From Methylobacterium radiotolerans JCM 2831 (GTDB taxonomy: Bacteria > Pseudomonadota > Alphaproteobacteria > Rhizobiales > Beijerinckiaceae), in contig NC_010510.1 of NCBI RefSeq assembly GCF_000019725.1, positions 462,501 to 526,500 on the forward strand: 64,000 nt of DNA. The letters are read 5' to 3'. The translations under genes were made by a program, and so were the position numbers. Below the pieces are notes generated by a model. That model made no database searches. It was not told the origin of the DNA and saw only the letters and a list, made by a program, of their open reading frames with translations. This document shows positions 9,661 through 17,991 of the stretch, one piece after another. Each line of letters begins with the position of its first letter. Positions within the stretch are counted from its first letter, which is position 1.

Positions 9661-10560
9661 ATGTCGGAAACGCTGGAAAACTTGACCGATCTTCCGGATG
9701 GCGGCCCGCGCAGCGCGGCCTCCGGCGACCTGCTCTCACACGTGCTCGCCCAGATCCGCCTGACCGGCGACCGCGTCGAATCCCGGCCGGTCGCGCCGGG
9801 CGAGCGCCTGGATCTGGATGTCGGCGCAGGTCACGTCCTCGTGGTGGTCGCGGGCGCCCTGCGCCTCGAAGGCGGCGCGGCGGCTCTTACAGTCGGCGCC
9901 GGCGACCTGCTGTTCCTGCCTCACGGCCTCGGAACCGGGCGATTGATCGCCTCCGAGGGCGCGGAGGTCGTCGTCTGCCGATTCTGGTTCGATCCCTACA
10001 GTCTCCGCAGCATGATCGCGCTCCTGCCGCAGCACATCTGCATCCGGCGCGAGGAAGGCGCCGGGTGGCTCGACGGCCTCGTGCATTTCCTGCTCGTCGA
10101 GACGACCGACGCCGAACCCGGCGCGGCCTTGATGATCTCCCGCATCATCGACCTCGCGGTCATACGCACGCTGCGGACCTGGGTTCATCTCGGCCGGACA
10201 TCGGGGTGGCTCGCCGGCCTGGCCGATCCCCGGATCGCCCGCGCCCTCAAGGTCATGCACGAGAGGCCCCTGCAGCGCTGGAGCGTGGAGACCCTGTCGG
10301 ACGTCGCCGGCATGTCGCGCTCGAGCTTCTGCGAGCGGTTCAACGCGCTCGTCGGTCGCTCACCCCTGCGCTACCAGAACGAGTGGCGGCTGAACCTCGC
10401 GCGGGACATGCTCGCCGCGGGCGACGGGCGCGTCGGCGAGATCGGGCTGCGCGTCGGATACGAGTCGGAGGCGGCGTTCAGCCGGGCCTACAAGGCGCTG
10501 TTCGGCCACTCGCCCAGGGAGGCGACCGGTCGAGTGGCCGGAGCGCGGCTGGAAAGCTGA
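9661..10560 (+). CDS. AraC family transcriptional regulator with cupin sensor
   Basis: A 299-residue regulator. Residues about 30-190 form a cupin-like ligand domain (LDVGAGHVLVVVAGALRLEGG and AGDLLFLPHG). Residues about 200-290 form a double helix-turn-helix AraC domain, with WSVETLSDVAGMSRSSFCERFNALVG as the first HTH and the typical signature IGLRVGYESEAAFSRAYKALFGHSPRE. The usual target is the divergent neighbour, here the membrane protein starting at 9495. The inducer is unknown. Confidence 0.88.
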   Translation: MSETLENLTDLPDGGPRSAASGDLLSHVLAQIRLTGDRVESRPVAPGERLDLDVGAGHVLVVVAGALRLEGGAAALTVGAGDLLFLPHGLGTGRLIASEGAEVVVCRFWFDPYSLRSMIALLPQHICIRREEGAGWLDGLVHFLLVETTDAEPGAALMISRIIDLAVIRTLRTWVHLGRTSGWLAGLADPRIARALKVMHERPLQRWSVETLSDVAGMSRSSFCERFNALVGRSPLRYQNEWRLNLARDMLAAGDGRVGEIGLRVGYESEAAFSRAYKALFGHSPREATGRVAGARLES

Positions 10561-10612
10561 GTTCCGGCGCTCCGACCCGCTCCGCCCGGGCCGATGCCGG
10601 CCCATCCCCGTG

Positions 10613-10966
10613 TCAGCTCCCGCGATAGGTCGCGTAGCTCCACGGGGTGATGAGCAGCGGTACGTGGTACTTGGCGTCGGGGTCCGAGACCCAGAAGCGC
10701 ACCGGCACGCGGTCGAGGAAGGGTCGCTCGGCGCCGGCGCCCGTCCCGGCGAAATAGGGGCCGACGGCGAAGACGAGTTCGTAGGTCCCGGGCGTCAGTG
10801 CCTCGCCGGCGAGCAGGGGCGCGTCGGTCCGTCCGTCGCCGTTGGTCGTGGCCGACGCGAGGATCTCCCCGGTGCCGTCCTCGGCGAGGCGCCGGAGCTC
10901 GACGGTGACCCCGGCCGCCGGCTTGCCTGCGGCCGTGTCGAGGACGTGTGTCGAAAGATGGCCCAT
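10613..10966 (-). CDS. uraH: 5-hydroxyisourate hydrolase
   Basis: A 117-residue transthyretin-like enzyme that hydrolyses 5-hydroxyisourate, the product of urate oxidation, to OHCU. It has the N-terminal signature [16 protein letters not shown] with the catalytic His, a central Arg in PVRFWV, the FxxxxPYHVPLL-like segment [13 protein letters not shown], and the C-terminal YRGS that distinguishes the enzyme from vertebrate transthyretin. The start at 10966 is the ATG that places this signature first; the longer frame upstream is GC-rich shadow. It is divergent from puuD, the gene for the preceding step. Confidence 0.95.
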   Translation of the reverse strand: MGHLSTHVLDTAAGKPAAGVTVELRRLAEDGTGEILASATTNGDGRTDAPLLAGEALTPGTYELVFAVGPYFAGTGAGAERPFLDRVPVRFWVSDPDAKYHVPLLITPWSYATYRGS

Positions 10967-11241
10967 CGGCGTCCTCCCGGACGGAGAGGCCCGCGCCCGC
11001 CGCCCGCTGCGGGCGGAGGTCCGTCGGGCCGAAGGAGACGGGCGAGAGGAGCACGCGGCGGGGGCTCGGACAACCCGGAAAGCGCCCGGCATTTTCCGAA
11101 CGATTTTGAAGGTCCTTGGCGCCGGAGCGGGTCGCTGCCGGCCCCGGTTCCGGGCACACCCGGGGCAGCGGCTCGGGCCGAACCACGAGCCGCGATCGAG
11201 GCCGAACCCGGCCCCGTGACAGATCGCGGAGGATCCGTCCC

Positions 11242-12495
11242 ATGTATCCGATCCTGCACGAATGGGGCGGGTTCCTCATTCGATGGACCCACGTCGTCGC
11301 GGCGATCGCCTGGATCGGCGCGTCGTTCTACTTCATGCATCTCGACGCCAGCTTGCGCGCCATTCCGGCAATCCCGACCGGCAAGGGCGGCGAGGCCTGG
11401 GAGGTGCACGGCGGCGGCTTCTACCAGGTGCGCAAGTATCTCGTCGCGCCCGACCGCGTGCCGGAGCACCTGATCTGGCACAAGTGGCAATCCTACGCGA
11501 CCTGGCTGTCGGGCTTCTCGCTGCTGTGCTGGGTCTATTACGGTCAGGCCGACCTCTACCTGATCGATCCGGCGGTCCGCGTGATCACGCCGATGACCGG
11601 GGCGGCCATCGGCCTCGGCGCCCTCGCCCTCGGCTGGCTGATCTACGACGGGCTCAACCGCTCGCCCCTGGCCAACCGGCCGCCGCTGCTCGCGGCCGCC
11701 GTGTTCCTCACCGTGGTCGCCTTCGCGTACGGCTTCCAGCAGGTCTTCTCCGGCCGGGCCGCGATGCTGCACTCGGGCGCGTTGATCGCGACCTGGATGA
11801 CCGGCAACGTCTTCTTCGTCATCATGCCCAACCAGCGCAGGGCGATCGCCGAGCTGGTCGCGGGCCGAGTCCCGAACCCCGCCTGGGGCAAGCAGGCGAA
11901 GAACCGCTCGTCCCACAACAACTACCTGACGCTGCCGGTGCTGTTCTTCATGCTGTCCGGCCATTACCCGATGGCGTGGTCCTCACCCTACAGCTGGAGC
12001 ATCGTCGGCCTCGTGGTGATCGCGGGCGGCGTGGTCCGGCACTACTTCAACGTGCGCAACGCCGGCGGGGGCGACCGCTGGTGGACCTGGGGCGTCGCGA
12101 CGGCCTGCGTGGCGGCGGCGGTGGCGATCAGCGTCGCCTCCTCGCCGGGCGCCCGCGAGCGGATCGGCCTGTCGGCCGCCGCCGAGGCGGCCCCGGCCGC
12201 GGCGATCAGCCTCGCGGCGGCCGGGGCCGGGGCGGGCAGGATCCCCGCGGTCGACGACGCCGTGATGGCCGTGGTCGGGACGCGCTGCGCCATGTGCCAC
12301 GCCGCCGAGCCCCTGTGGCCGGGCATGACGGGCCCGCCCAAGGGCGTGCTCCTCGACAGCCCCGAGCACGTCGCGCGCTTCGCGCCGGCCATCCGCCTGC
12401 AGGCCGTCCTGACCCACGCGATGCCGCCCAACAACATCACCGACATGCAGCCCGAGGAGCGGGCGGCGCTCGCCCGCTGGCTGACCGCGCGATAA
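11242..12495 (+). CDS. puuD: membrane-bound cytochrome c urate oxidase
   Basis: A 417-residue PuuD/DUF989 protein. About eight N-terminal membrane helices carry conserved histidines ([52 protein letters not shown]). A C-terminal periplasmic cytochrome c domain follows, with the heme motif CAMCH and a likely distal Met in THAMPPNN. The family oxidises urate to 5-hydroxyisourate and passes electrons to cytochrome c instead of making hydrogen peroxide. GGAGGA lies 8 nt before the ATG. The gene is followed 40 nt later by puuE. Confidence 0.93.
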   Translation: MYPILHEWGGFLIRWTHVVAAIAWIGASFYFMHLDASLRAIPAIPTGKGGEAWEVHGGGFYQVRKYLVAPDRVPEHLIWHKWQSYATWLSGFSLLCWVYYGQADLYLIDPAVRVITPMTGAAIGLGALALGWLIYDGLNRSPLANRPPLLAAAVFLTVVAFAYGFQQVFSGRAAMLHSGALIATWMTGNVFFVIMPNQRRAIAELVAGRVPNPAWGKQAKNRSSHNNYLTLPVLFFMLSGHYPMAWSSPYSWSIVGLVVIAGGVVRHYFNVRNAGGGDRWWTWGVATACVAAAVAISVASSPGARERIGLSAAAEAAPAAAISLAAAGAGAGRIPAVDDAVMAVVGTRCAMCHAAEPLWPGMTGPPKGVLLDSPEHVARFAPAIRLQAVLTHAMPPNNITDMQPEERAALARWLTAR

Positions 12496-12535
12496 CCGTC
12501 AGGCCCCGCCTCCGGCCCCACGCAGGATCCCGCCC

Positions 12536-13492
12536 GTGACCGCACCGCATACCGACGGCCCTCCGCGCGACTTCGTCGGCTACGGCGAGACGCCGCCCGA
12601 CGCCCGCTGGCCCGGCGGCGCCCGCGTCGCCGTCCAGTTCGTGCTGAACTACGAGGAGGGCGGCGAGCGCTCCGTCCTCGACGGCGACCCCCACGCCGAG
12701 ATCTTCCTCTCCGAGATCGCCGGGGCCACGCCGTTCCCCGCCCGGCACATGAGCATGGAGAGCCTCTACGAGTACGGGGCGCGCGCGGGCGTCTGGCGGA
12801 TCCTGCGCCTGTTCCGCGAGCGCGGCGCGCCCCTCACGGTCTTCGGCGTCGCGCAGGCGCTCGCTCGCAATCCGGCCGCCGTGGAGGCCTTTCTCCGCGA
12901 CGGCCACGAGATCGCCGGCCACGGCTGGCGCTGGCTGCCCTACCAGGACGTCCCGGAGGCGCTCGAGCGGGAGCACCTCGCCCGCGCGGTCGAGACGATC
13001 CGGAGCCTGACCGGCGAGACGCCGCTCGGCTGGTACACCGGCCGCGACAGCCCGAACACCCGGCGGCTCGTGGTCGAGCACGGCGGCTTCCTCTACGATT
13101 CCGACAGCTACGCCGACGACCTGCCCTACTGGGTGCAGGTCGCCGGCCGGGACCACCTCGTGGTGCCCTACACCCTCGACACCAACGACATGCGCTTCTC
13201 GGTCCCCGGCGGCTTCCCGTCGGGCGAGCAGTTCTTCGCGCACCTGCGCGACGCCTTCGACTGCCTCTACGAGGAGGGGGCGAGCGCCCCGAAGATGCTG
13301 TCGATCGGGCTGCATTGCCGCCTCGTCGGGCGCCCCGCCCGCCTGCCGGCCCTCGCCCGGTTCCTCGACCACGTCCTGGCCCGGCCCGACGTCTGGGTGA
13401 CCCGGCGGATCGACATCGCCCGGCACTGGGCGGCCCACCATCCTCCCGGCGCCCCGGCGGCGGGACCGACCGCGGAGAGGACGATCCCGTGA
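12536..13492 (+). CDS. puuE: allantoinase PuuE (polysaccharide deacetylase fold)
   Basis: A 318-residue metal-independent-type allantoinase of the polysaccharide deacetylase superfamily, which opens allantoin to allantoate. The signature is strong: DFVGYGETPPDARWPGGARVAVQFVLNYEEGGE, then MSMESLYEYGARAGVWRILRLF, GHEIAGHGWRW and YTGRDSPNTRRLV. The start is GTG at 12536. The stop overlaps the start of the next gene by 4 nt (GTGA), so translation is coupled. Confidence 0.93.
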   Translation: MTAPHTDGPPRDFVGYGETPPDARWPGGARVAVQFVLNYEEGGERSVLDGDPHAEIFLSEIAGATPFPARHMSMESLYEYGARAGVWRILRLFRERGAPLTVFGVAQALARNPAAVEAFLRDGHEIAGHGWRWLPYQDVPEALEREHLARAVETIRSLTGETPLGWYTGRDSPNTRRLVVEHGGFLYDSDSYADDLPYWVQVAGRDHLVVPYTLDTNDMRFSVPGGFPSGEQFFAHLRDAFDCLYEEGASAPKMLSIGLHCRLVGRPARLPALARFLDHVLARPDVWVTRRIDIARHWAAHHPPGAPAAGPTAERTIP

Positions 13493-13998
13493 TCACCGTC
13501 GCCGCGCTCAACGCGCTCGCGCGCGACGCCTTCGTGGACCTCCTCGCCGAGGTCTACGAGCATTCCCCCTGGGTCCCCGAGGCGGCCTTCGACCGCGGGC
13601 CCTTCGCGGCGCGCACGGACCTGCACGCGGCGATGGAGGCGGCGGTGGCCGGCGCCGACCGGGTCCGTCAGCTCGCCCTCCTGCGGGCCCATCCCGAGCT
13701 CGCCGGGCGAGCCGCCCAGCGCGGCGAGCTCACCGCGCATTCCAGCCGCGAGCAGGCCGGAAGCGGCCTGCTGGGCGGCCCCTCCCCGGAGGTGGCGCGA
13801 CTGCAGGACCTCAACCGGGCCTACGCGGAGCGCTTCGGCTTCCCGTTCATCATCGCCGTCCGGGGCCTCGACCGCGACGCGATCCTCGCCCGGCTGGAGC
13901 AGCGGCTCGGCAACCCGCCGGAGGCCGAGCGGGCCGAGGCCCTGCGGCAGGTCGGACGGATCGCCGCCCTGCGCCTGGAGGCCCTCGTCGCGGACTGA
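13489..13998 (+). CDS. uraD: OHCU decarboxylase
   Basis: A 169-residue enzyme that decarboxylates 2-oxo-4-hydroxy-4-carboxy-5-ureidoimidazoline to S-allantoin, making the ring-opening route stereospecific. The catalytic His lies in LLRAHPELAGRA, followed by the SSREQAG substrate loop and the FPFIIAVRG core. The GTG start overlaps the puuE stop by 4 nt. In pathway order it acts after UraH and before PuuE. Confidence 0.93.
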   Translation: MITVAALNALARDAFVDLLAEVYEHSPWVPEAAFDRGPFAARTDLHAAMEAAVAGADRVRQLALLRAHPELAGRAAQRGELTAHSSREQAGSGLLGGPSPEVARLQDLNRAYAERFGFPFIIAVRGLDRDAILARLEQRLGNPPEAERAEALRQVGRIAALRLEALVAD

Positions 13999-14012
13999 CG
14001 CGCCCGCGTCAG
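13995..14012. terminator. hairpin spanning both stop codons of convergent uraD and the LysR gene
   Basis: CTGACGC at 13995-14001 and its exact complement at 14006-14012 form a 7-bp stem with a 4-nt loop. The uraD stop (13996-13998) and the LysR gene stop (14009-14011) both lie inside the stem, so one compact hairpin could serve both strands. There is no T-tract. Confidence 0.4.
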
Positions 14013-14938
14013 ACCGCCCGGGCGCCGACCAGGGCGAGTTGCTCGCTCACGTGCTGGCGCAGCGCCTCGTGCGTCATGTCGACGAAGGTCTTGGTCCGGG
14101 CCGACAGCATCTTGCGGGACGGGTAGAGCAGGCCGAGCGTCACGCTGGTCGGCGGGGTGTGCTCCAGGACCTGCACGAGCCGGCCCTCGGCGAGGTGCGC
14201 CGCGACCTCGAACAGCGGCTTCAGGACGATGCCCTCGCCCGCGAGCGCCCAGGCGGTGAGCGTGTCGCCGTCGTCGGCATCGATATGCCCCGCGACCGGC
14301 AGGGTCACGGTCTCCTGCCCGTCCACCAGGGTCCAGCGGAACTGCTCGGAGCCGGGATAGCGCAGCAGCAGGCAGTCGTGCTGCAGCAGGTCCGCCGGCT
14401 CGGCGGGCGCGGGGTGCTCGGCCAGGTAGGCCGGCGCCGCGCACAGCACCCGGTCGATCTCCGCGACCTTGCGCAGGGTGAAGGTGGAGTCGCGCATCTG
14501 CGACAGGCGGATCGCGACGTCGACCGCCTCCTGGACGAGGTCGAGGAGGTGCTCCGACAGGCGCAGGCGGAGATCGGTCTCGCCGTGGCGGGCGCGGAAG
14601 CGCGGCACGAGCGGCGCGACGACCCGGCGGCCCAGACCGAGCGGCGCCGTCACCTTCAGCACCCCGCGGGGCACCGCGCCCGCGGTCTCGACGCTCTTCT
14701 CCGCCTGCTCCACCGCCGCGGTGATGTCGAGGCAGCGGTCGTAGAAGATCCGGCCGGCCTCCGTGAGGCTCATCCGCCGCGTCGTGCGGGTCAGCAGCAG
14801 GCAGCCGAGATGCTCCTCCAGGGTCTGGATCCGGTAGCTCACCACCGACGGTGACAACCGGAGCGAGCGGCCGGCCGCCGAGAAGCTCCCCGTCTCCGCC
14901 GAGCGTAAGAAGATGCGGATGCTCTCGAGGGACATCAT
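14009..14938 (-). CDS. LysR family transcriptional regulator
   Basis: A 309-residue LysR regulator. The winged HTH is at residues about 3-62 (ESIRIFLRSAETGSFSAAGRSLRLSPSVVSYRIQTLEEHLG), followed by the linker helix and the two-lobed co-inducer domain (GVLKVTAPLGLGRRVVAPLVPRF onward). It lies between the ureide genes and the porin/dehydrogenase block, so purine genes are the likely targets. It is convergent with uraD and upstream of nothing divergent, so the target promoter cannot be assigned. Confidence 0.9.
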   Translation of the reverse strand: MMSLESIRIFLRSAETGSFSAAGRSLRLSPSVVSYRIQTLEEHLGCLLLTRTTRRMSLTEAGRIFYDRCLDITAAVEQAEKSVETAGAVPRGVLKVTAPLGLGRRVVAPLVPRFRARHGETDLRLRLSEHLLDLVQEAVDVAIRLSQMRDSTFTLRKVAEIDRVLCAAPAYLAEHPAPAEPADLLQHDCLLLRYPGSEQFRWTLVDGQETVTLPVAGHIDADDGDTLTAWALAGEGIVLKPLFEVAAHLAEGRLVQVLEHTPPTSVTLGLLYPSRKMLSARTKTFVDMTHEALRQHVSEQLALVGARAV

Positions 14939-15066
14939 GCGTCGAGATCTTCAGACGCATCCGGAAGCTGTCAACGAAATTTCCCGGGCGCGTTCGGACA
15001 CGCGCCGGTCATCTCCCGGCCGCGAGGGCTGCGGCGGCTCGGCAAGGGGCCCGACCGCGCCGTCCC

Positions 15067-16083
15067 TCAGAACACGTGGAAGGCGACCCCGGCGAGGAAG
15101 CTCTTCTCCTCGGTGCCCTTGAAGGTCGCGGTCTCGACGTTCCCGAACTTGTTGTGCCAGTACTGGAAGCCGACGAAGACATCGACCCGGTTGGGCCGAT
15201 CGTAGACGAGCTTGCCGAGGTCGAGTACGAGATTGGTGCGCGACAGGACTTCGAGCCCGCGGGGCGGGTTGAAGGCGAAGGCGGCCGGGTTGCGGACGCC
15301 GCGCCCCTTCGGCAGCACGATGTTGTTGAAGCCGACGAGGCTGAGCGGCAGCCCCGTGAAGGTCAGGGGAAAGCTGTAGACCAGTTCGAATTCCGGAACT
15401 GTGTCGAAGCTCTGGTCGCGGTCCGGCTGGAGATTGAACCCGTTCCGGTTCCATTCCTTGTAGGCTTGCACGGAGAGGTTGAGAAAGCCCGCCGGCACGT
15501 CGAAGGCGAAGTTCAGGCCGCCGACGATGTCGCGCTTCTTCGAGCCGAAGGCGTCGTTCTGGGCGTTGGCGTCGAAGCCGAAGGCGAGGGACACCTCCTT
15601 GACGAGGCCGGGAACGGTGAAGGCCTTCGTGCCCGTGAGCGCGTTGAGGCTCAGCGTGCCGCGGTACAGCCCGTAGGCTTCGGTGTTGCCGTAATCGGCG
15701 AAGAACGGGGCGGCGACGGAGCCCGGCGCGTTGGTGGTGCCGGCCGGGAACTGGGATCCGGACTTGAGGATGTCGAGGGAGAAGAAGTTCGTCCCATAGG
15801 CCCAGGCATCGGCGTGGGAGATGTTCAGGATGTGCTTGGGCGCCTCGCGGGAGACGAAGCTGCCGTCGGGGCGCTGGATCTGGACGCCGGGCGAGACGGC
15901 GGGGAACTGGTAGCGGTAGCTGATCTGGGTGTCGGCGAAGAGGAAGAACGGGCCGTCCTCCACCACCGTCGTGGCCTCGGGCGCCACCGGCGCCGACGAC
16001 GCCGTCCCGAGGTCCTGCGCCCCCGCCGCGCACGTCATCCCGAGCGGCAGCAGCGCGGCCGCGATCCGACAGGCCATGGTCAT
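15067..16083 (-). CDS. Tsx-like outer-membrane channel protein
   Basis: A 338-residue exported protein with a signal peptide (ACRIAAALLPLGMTCAAGAQ). Alternating beta-strand character follows, and the protein ends in VAFHVF with the terminal aromatic typical of outer-membrane barrels. Segments such as LFADTQISYRYQFP and HADAWAYGTNFFSLDIL resemble nucleoside-specific channel (Tsx) family proteins. An outer-membrane nucleoside or nucleobase pore would fit a purine-use cluster. It may start two codons later (MACR). The assignment to Tsx is by pattern only. Confidence 0.7.
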   Translation of the reverse strand: MTMACRIAAALLPLGMTCAAGAQDLGTASSAPVAPEATTVVEDGPFFLFADTQISYRYQFPAVSPGVQIQRPDGSFVSREAPKHILNISHADAWAYGTNFFSLDILKSGSQFPAGTTNAPGSVAAPFFADYGNTEAYGLYRGTLSLNALTGTKAFTVPGLVKEVSLAFGFDANAQNDAFGSKKRDIVGGLNFAFDVPAGFLNLSVQAYKEWNRNGFNLQPDRDQSFDTVPEFELVYSFPLTFTGLPLSLVGFNNIVLPKGRGVRNPAAFAFNPPRGLEVLSRTNLVLDLGKLVYDRPNRVDVFVGFQYWHNKFGNVETATFKGTEEKSFLAGVAFHVF

Positions 16084-16108
16084 GTCCGCCCCCTCCTCCC
16101 GGCCGCCT

Positions 16109-17437
16109 TCAGTGCGAAGCGTCGGCCCGCAAACCCGCGCGCTGGCGCGCGACCTCGTCCGGCGTGACCGCCCGCCCCTGCCCGCCCCATTCGGCCCGCA
16201 TCCAGGTCGCGAGGTCGGCGAGCGCCGCGTCGTCGATCAGGGCGGCGAAGGGCGGCATGGCCTCCATGCGCTCGTTGCCCGGGAAGCGCTGCGCCGGGAG
16301 CCCAGCGAGGATCGCCCGCAGGAGGCCGCCCGCGCCCGCGACCCGCATCGCGGCGTTCGTCCGCAGCGGCACCGAGACGTGGGGGATCCCCTCCCCCGCC
16401 CCGCCGTGGCAGCCGGCGCAGAGGCCGGCGTAGCTGGCCCGTCCCCGGGCCGCGACCGCCGCGGGGATCGCCGCGGGGGTGGCGGCGACCGGCGTCTCGG
16501 GCTCGGCCGGCAGGGCGTCGCGGTCGAACAGGTAGGCCGAGAGCGCCGTGAGGTCGGCCTCGCCCATGTGCTGCGTCGAGAAATGCACGACGTCGAACAT
16601 CTGGTGCGTCGCGCCGCCCTGGGCCGAGAGGCCGCTGCGCATGAACCCGACGAGCCCGTGCGGGGTGAAGCCCATCCGCGCGAGGCCCGCGGGGGTGATG
16701 TCGGGCGCCTCCACGCCCTCGATCGTGGCGCCCCGATAGGCGGCGTCGGCGCGCAGGGCCTGGATCACGGTGCGCGGCGTGTGGCACTCGCCGCAATGGC
16801 CGAGAGCGTCGGCGACGTAGCGGCCCCGGTTCCACAGGGGAGAGCGGCCCGGATCGGGCGCGGCGACCGTGGCCGGCAGGCTCAGGAGGTTCCAGGCCGC
16901 CAGGGTCCAGCGCTGGTCGAACGGGAAGGCGAGGGTGTTGGCCCTGTTCTCGACCGCGACCGGCGCACGGGTCATCAGGTAGGCGTAGAGCCCGTCGACA
17001 TCCTCCGGCGTCAGGCCGCGGTACGACGTGTAGGGCATCGCCGGGTAGAGGTGGCGGCCGCCCGGCGCGATCCCGTCGCGCAGGGCCCGGTGGAAGTCGG
17101 CGCGGCTCCAGCCGCCGATGCCCTGCGGGCTCGGCGAGATGTTGGTGGCGTGGATCGTGCCGAAGGGCGTCTCCAGGGGCAGTCCCCCGGCCCAGGGCGC
17201 GCCGCCCCGGGCCGTGTGGCAGGCGAAGCAGTCGGCCGCGGCGGCGACCTTGGCGCCGCGGGGGGCGAGGCCGCGCAGGGCCTCAGCGCTCAGCGGGGTC
17301 TCGACGTCGCGGCCGACGACGCTGCGCTCCAGGGTGCCGGAGGCGACGAGGCCGGCCGCCGAGACGGCGACCGCGAGGGCCGCAGCGAGCCCGGCGCCGA
17401 CGCGCCGGGCGGGGGTGGTGAGGGACGGGATCCGCAC
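16109..17437 (-). CDS. triheme cytochrome c subunit of molybdenum hydroxylase
   Basis: A 442-residue exported cytochrome with an N-terminal hydrophobic anchor (about residues 12-34) and three c-type heme motifs: CFACH (about residue 70), CGECH and CAGCH. It is the electron-accepting subunit found with periplasmic xanthine-dehydrogenase-type enzymes (isoquinoline 1-oxidoreductase, nicotinate and aldehyde dehydrogenases). The GTG at 17437 is chosen because it lies 8 nt after the 2Fe-2S subunit gene; the upstream open frame is shadow. It would pass electrons from the Mo enzyme to the respiratory chain. Confidence 0.87.
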   Translation of the reverse strand: MRIPSLTTPARRVGAGLAAALAVAVSAAGLVASGTLERSVVGRDVETPLSAEALRGLAPRGAKVAAAADCFACHTARGGAPWAGGLPLETPFGTIHATNISPSPQGIGGWSRADFHRALRDGIAPGGRHLYPAMPYTSYRGLTPEDVDGLYAYLMTRAPVAVENRANTLAFPFDQRWTLAAWNLLSLPATVAAPDPGRSPLWNRGRYVADALGHCGECHTPRTVIQALRADAAYRGATIEGVEAPDITPAGLARMGFTPHGLVGFMRSGLSAQGGATHQMFDVVHFSTQHMGEADLTALSAYLFDRDALPAEPETPVAATPAAIPAAVAARGRASYAGLCAGCHGGAGEGIPHVSVPLRTNAAMRVAGAGGLLRAILAGLPAQRFPGNERMEAMPPFAALIDDAALADLATWMRAEWGGQGRAVTPDEVARQRAGLRADASH

Positions 17438-17445
17438 GGCGCGCC

Positions 17446-17991
17446 TCAGGCGGTCACCAGACCGGGGGTCGCCAGCACGAGGTCGCGCACCGCCTGATGG
17501 TAGCGGACGTAGCCGGTGCAGCGGCAGATGTGGCGGTCGAGCGCCTCGGTGACGACCCGCTCGACCTCGTCGCGGCGGATCGGCTCGCGGCGCAGGCGCT
17601 CGATGAGCACGCTCGCCCCGGTGACGAAGCCCGGCGTGCAGTAGCCGCACTGGAACGCGAAGTTCTCGATGAAGGCCTGCTGGACCGGCGAGAGCACGAC
17701 GGTGCCGTCCGGCGCGGTGCGGGCATGGCCCTCGACGGTGCGGATGCTCCGTCCCTCGAACCAGTGGGCGCCGGTGATGCAGGCGCGCATCTCCCGCGGG
17801 CCGGCCGCCTCCTCCAGCATCACCGTGCAGGCGTGGCAGATGCCCTGCCCGCAGCCCATGCGGCTGCCGGTGAGGCCCAGCCACTCGTGCAGGACGTCGA
17901 GCAGGCTCGTGCCGACGGGGACGGGGATCGGACCGACCGCCGCGCCGTTCACGCGGAGCGAGAGGTCCTTGATCTCGATGGCGGCGCTCAT
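17446..17991 (-). CDS. [2Fe-2S] subunit of molybdenum hydroxylase
   Basis: A 181-residue ferredoxin-like subunit of the xanthine dehydrogenase superfamily. The plant-type cluster is bound by CGQGICHACTV and a later Cys, and the second helical cluster by CGYCTPG and CRCTGYVRYHQAV. The start overlaps the large-subunit stop by 4 nt. It has no signal peptide, so it probably crosses the membrane in complex with the Tat-tagged large subunit, as in related enzymes. Confidence 0.93.
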   Translation of the reverse strand: MSAAIEIKDLSLRVNGAAVGPIPVPVGTSLLDVLHEWLGLTGSRMGCGQGICHACTVMLEEAAGPREMRACITGAHWFEGRSIRTVEGHARTAPDGTVVLSPVQQAFIENFAFQCGYCTPGFVTGASVLIERLRREPIRRDEVERVVTEALDRHICRCTGYVRYHQAVRDLVLATPGLVTA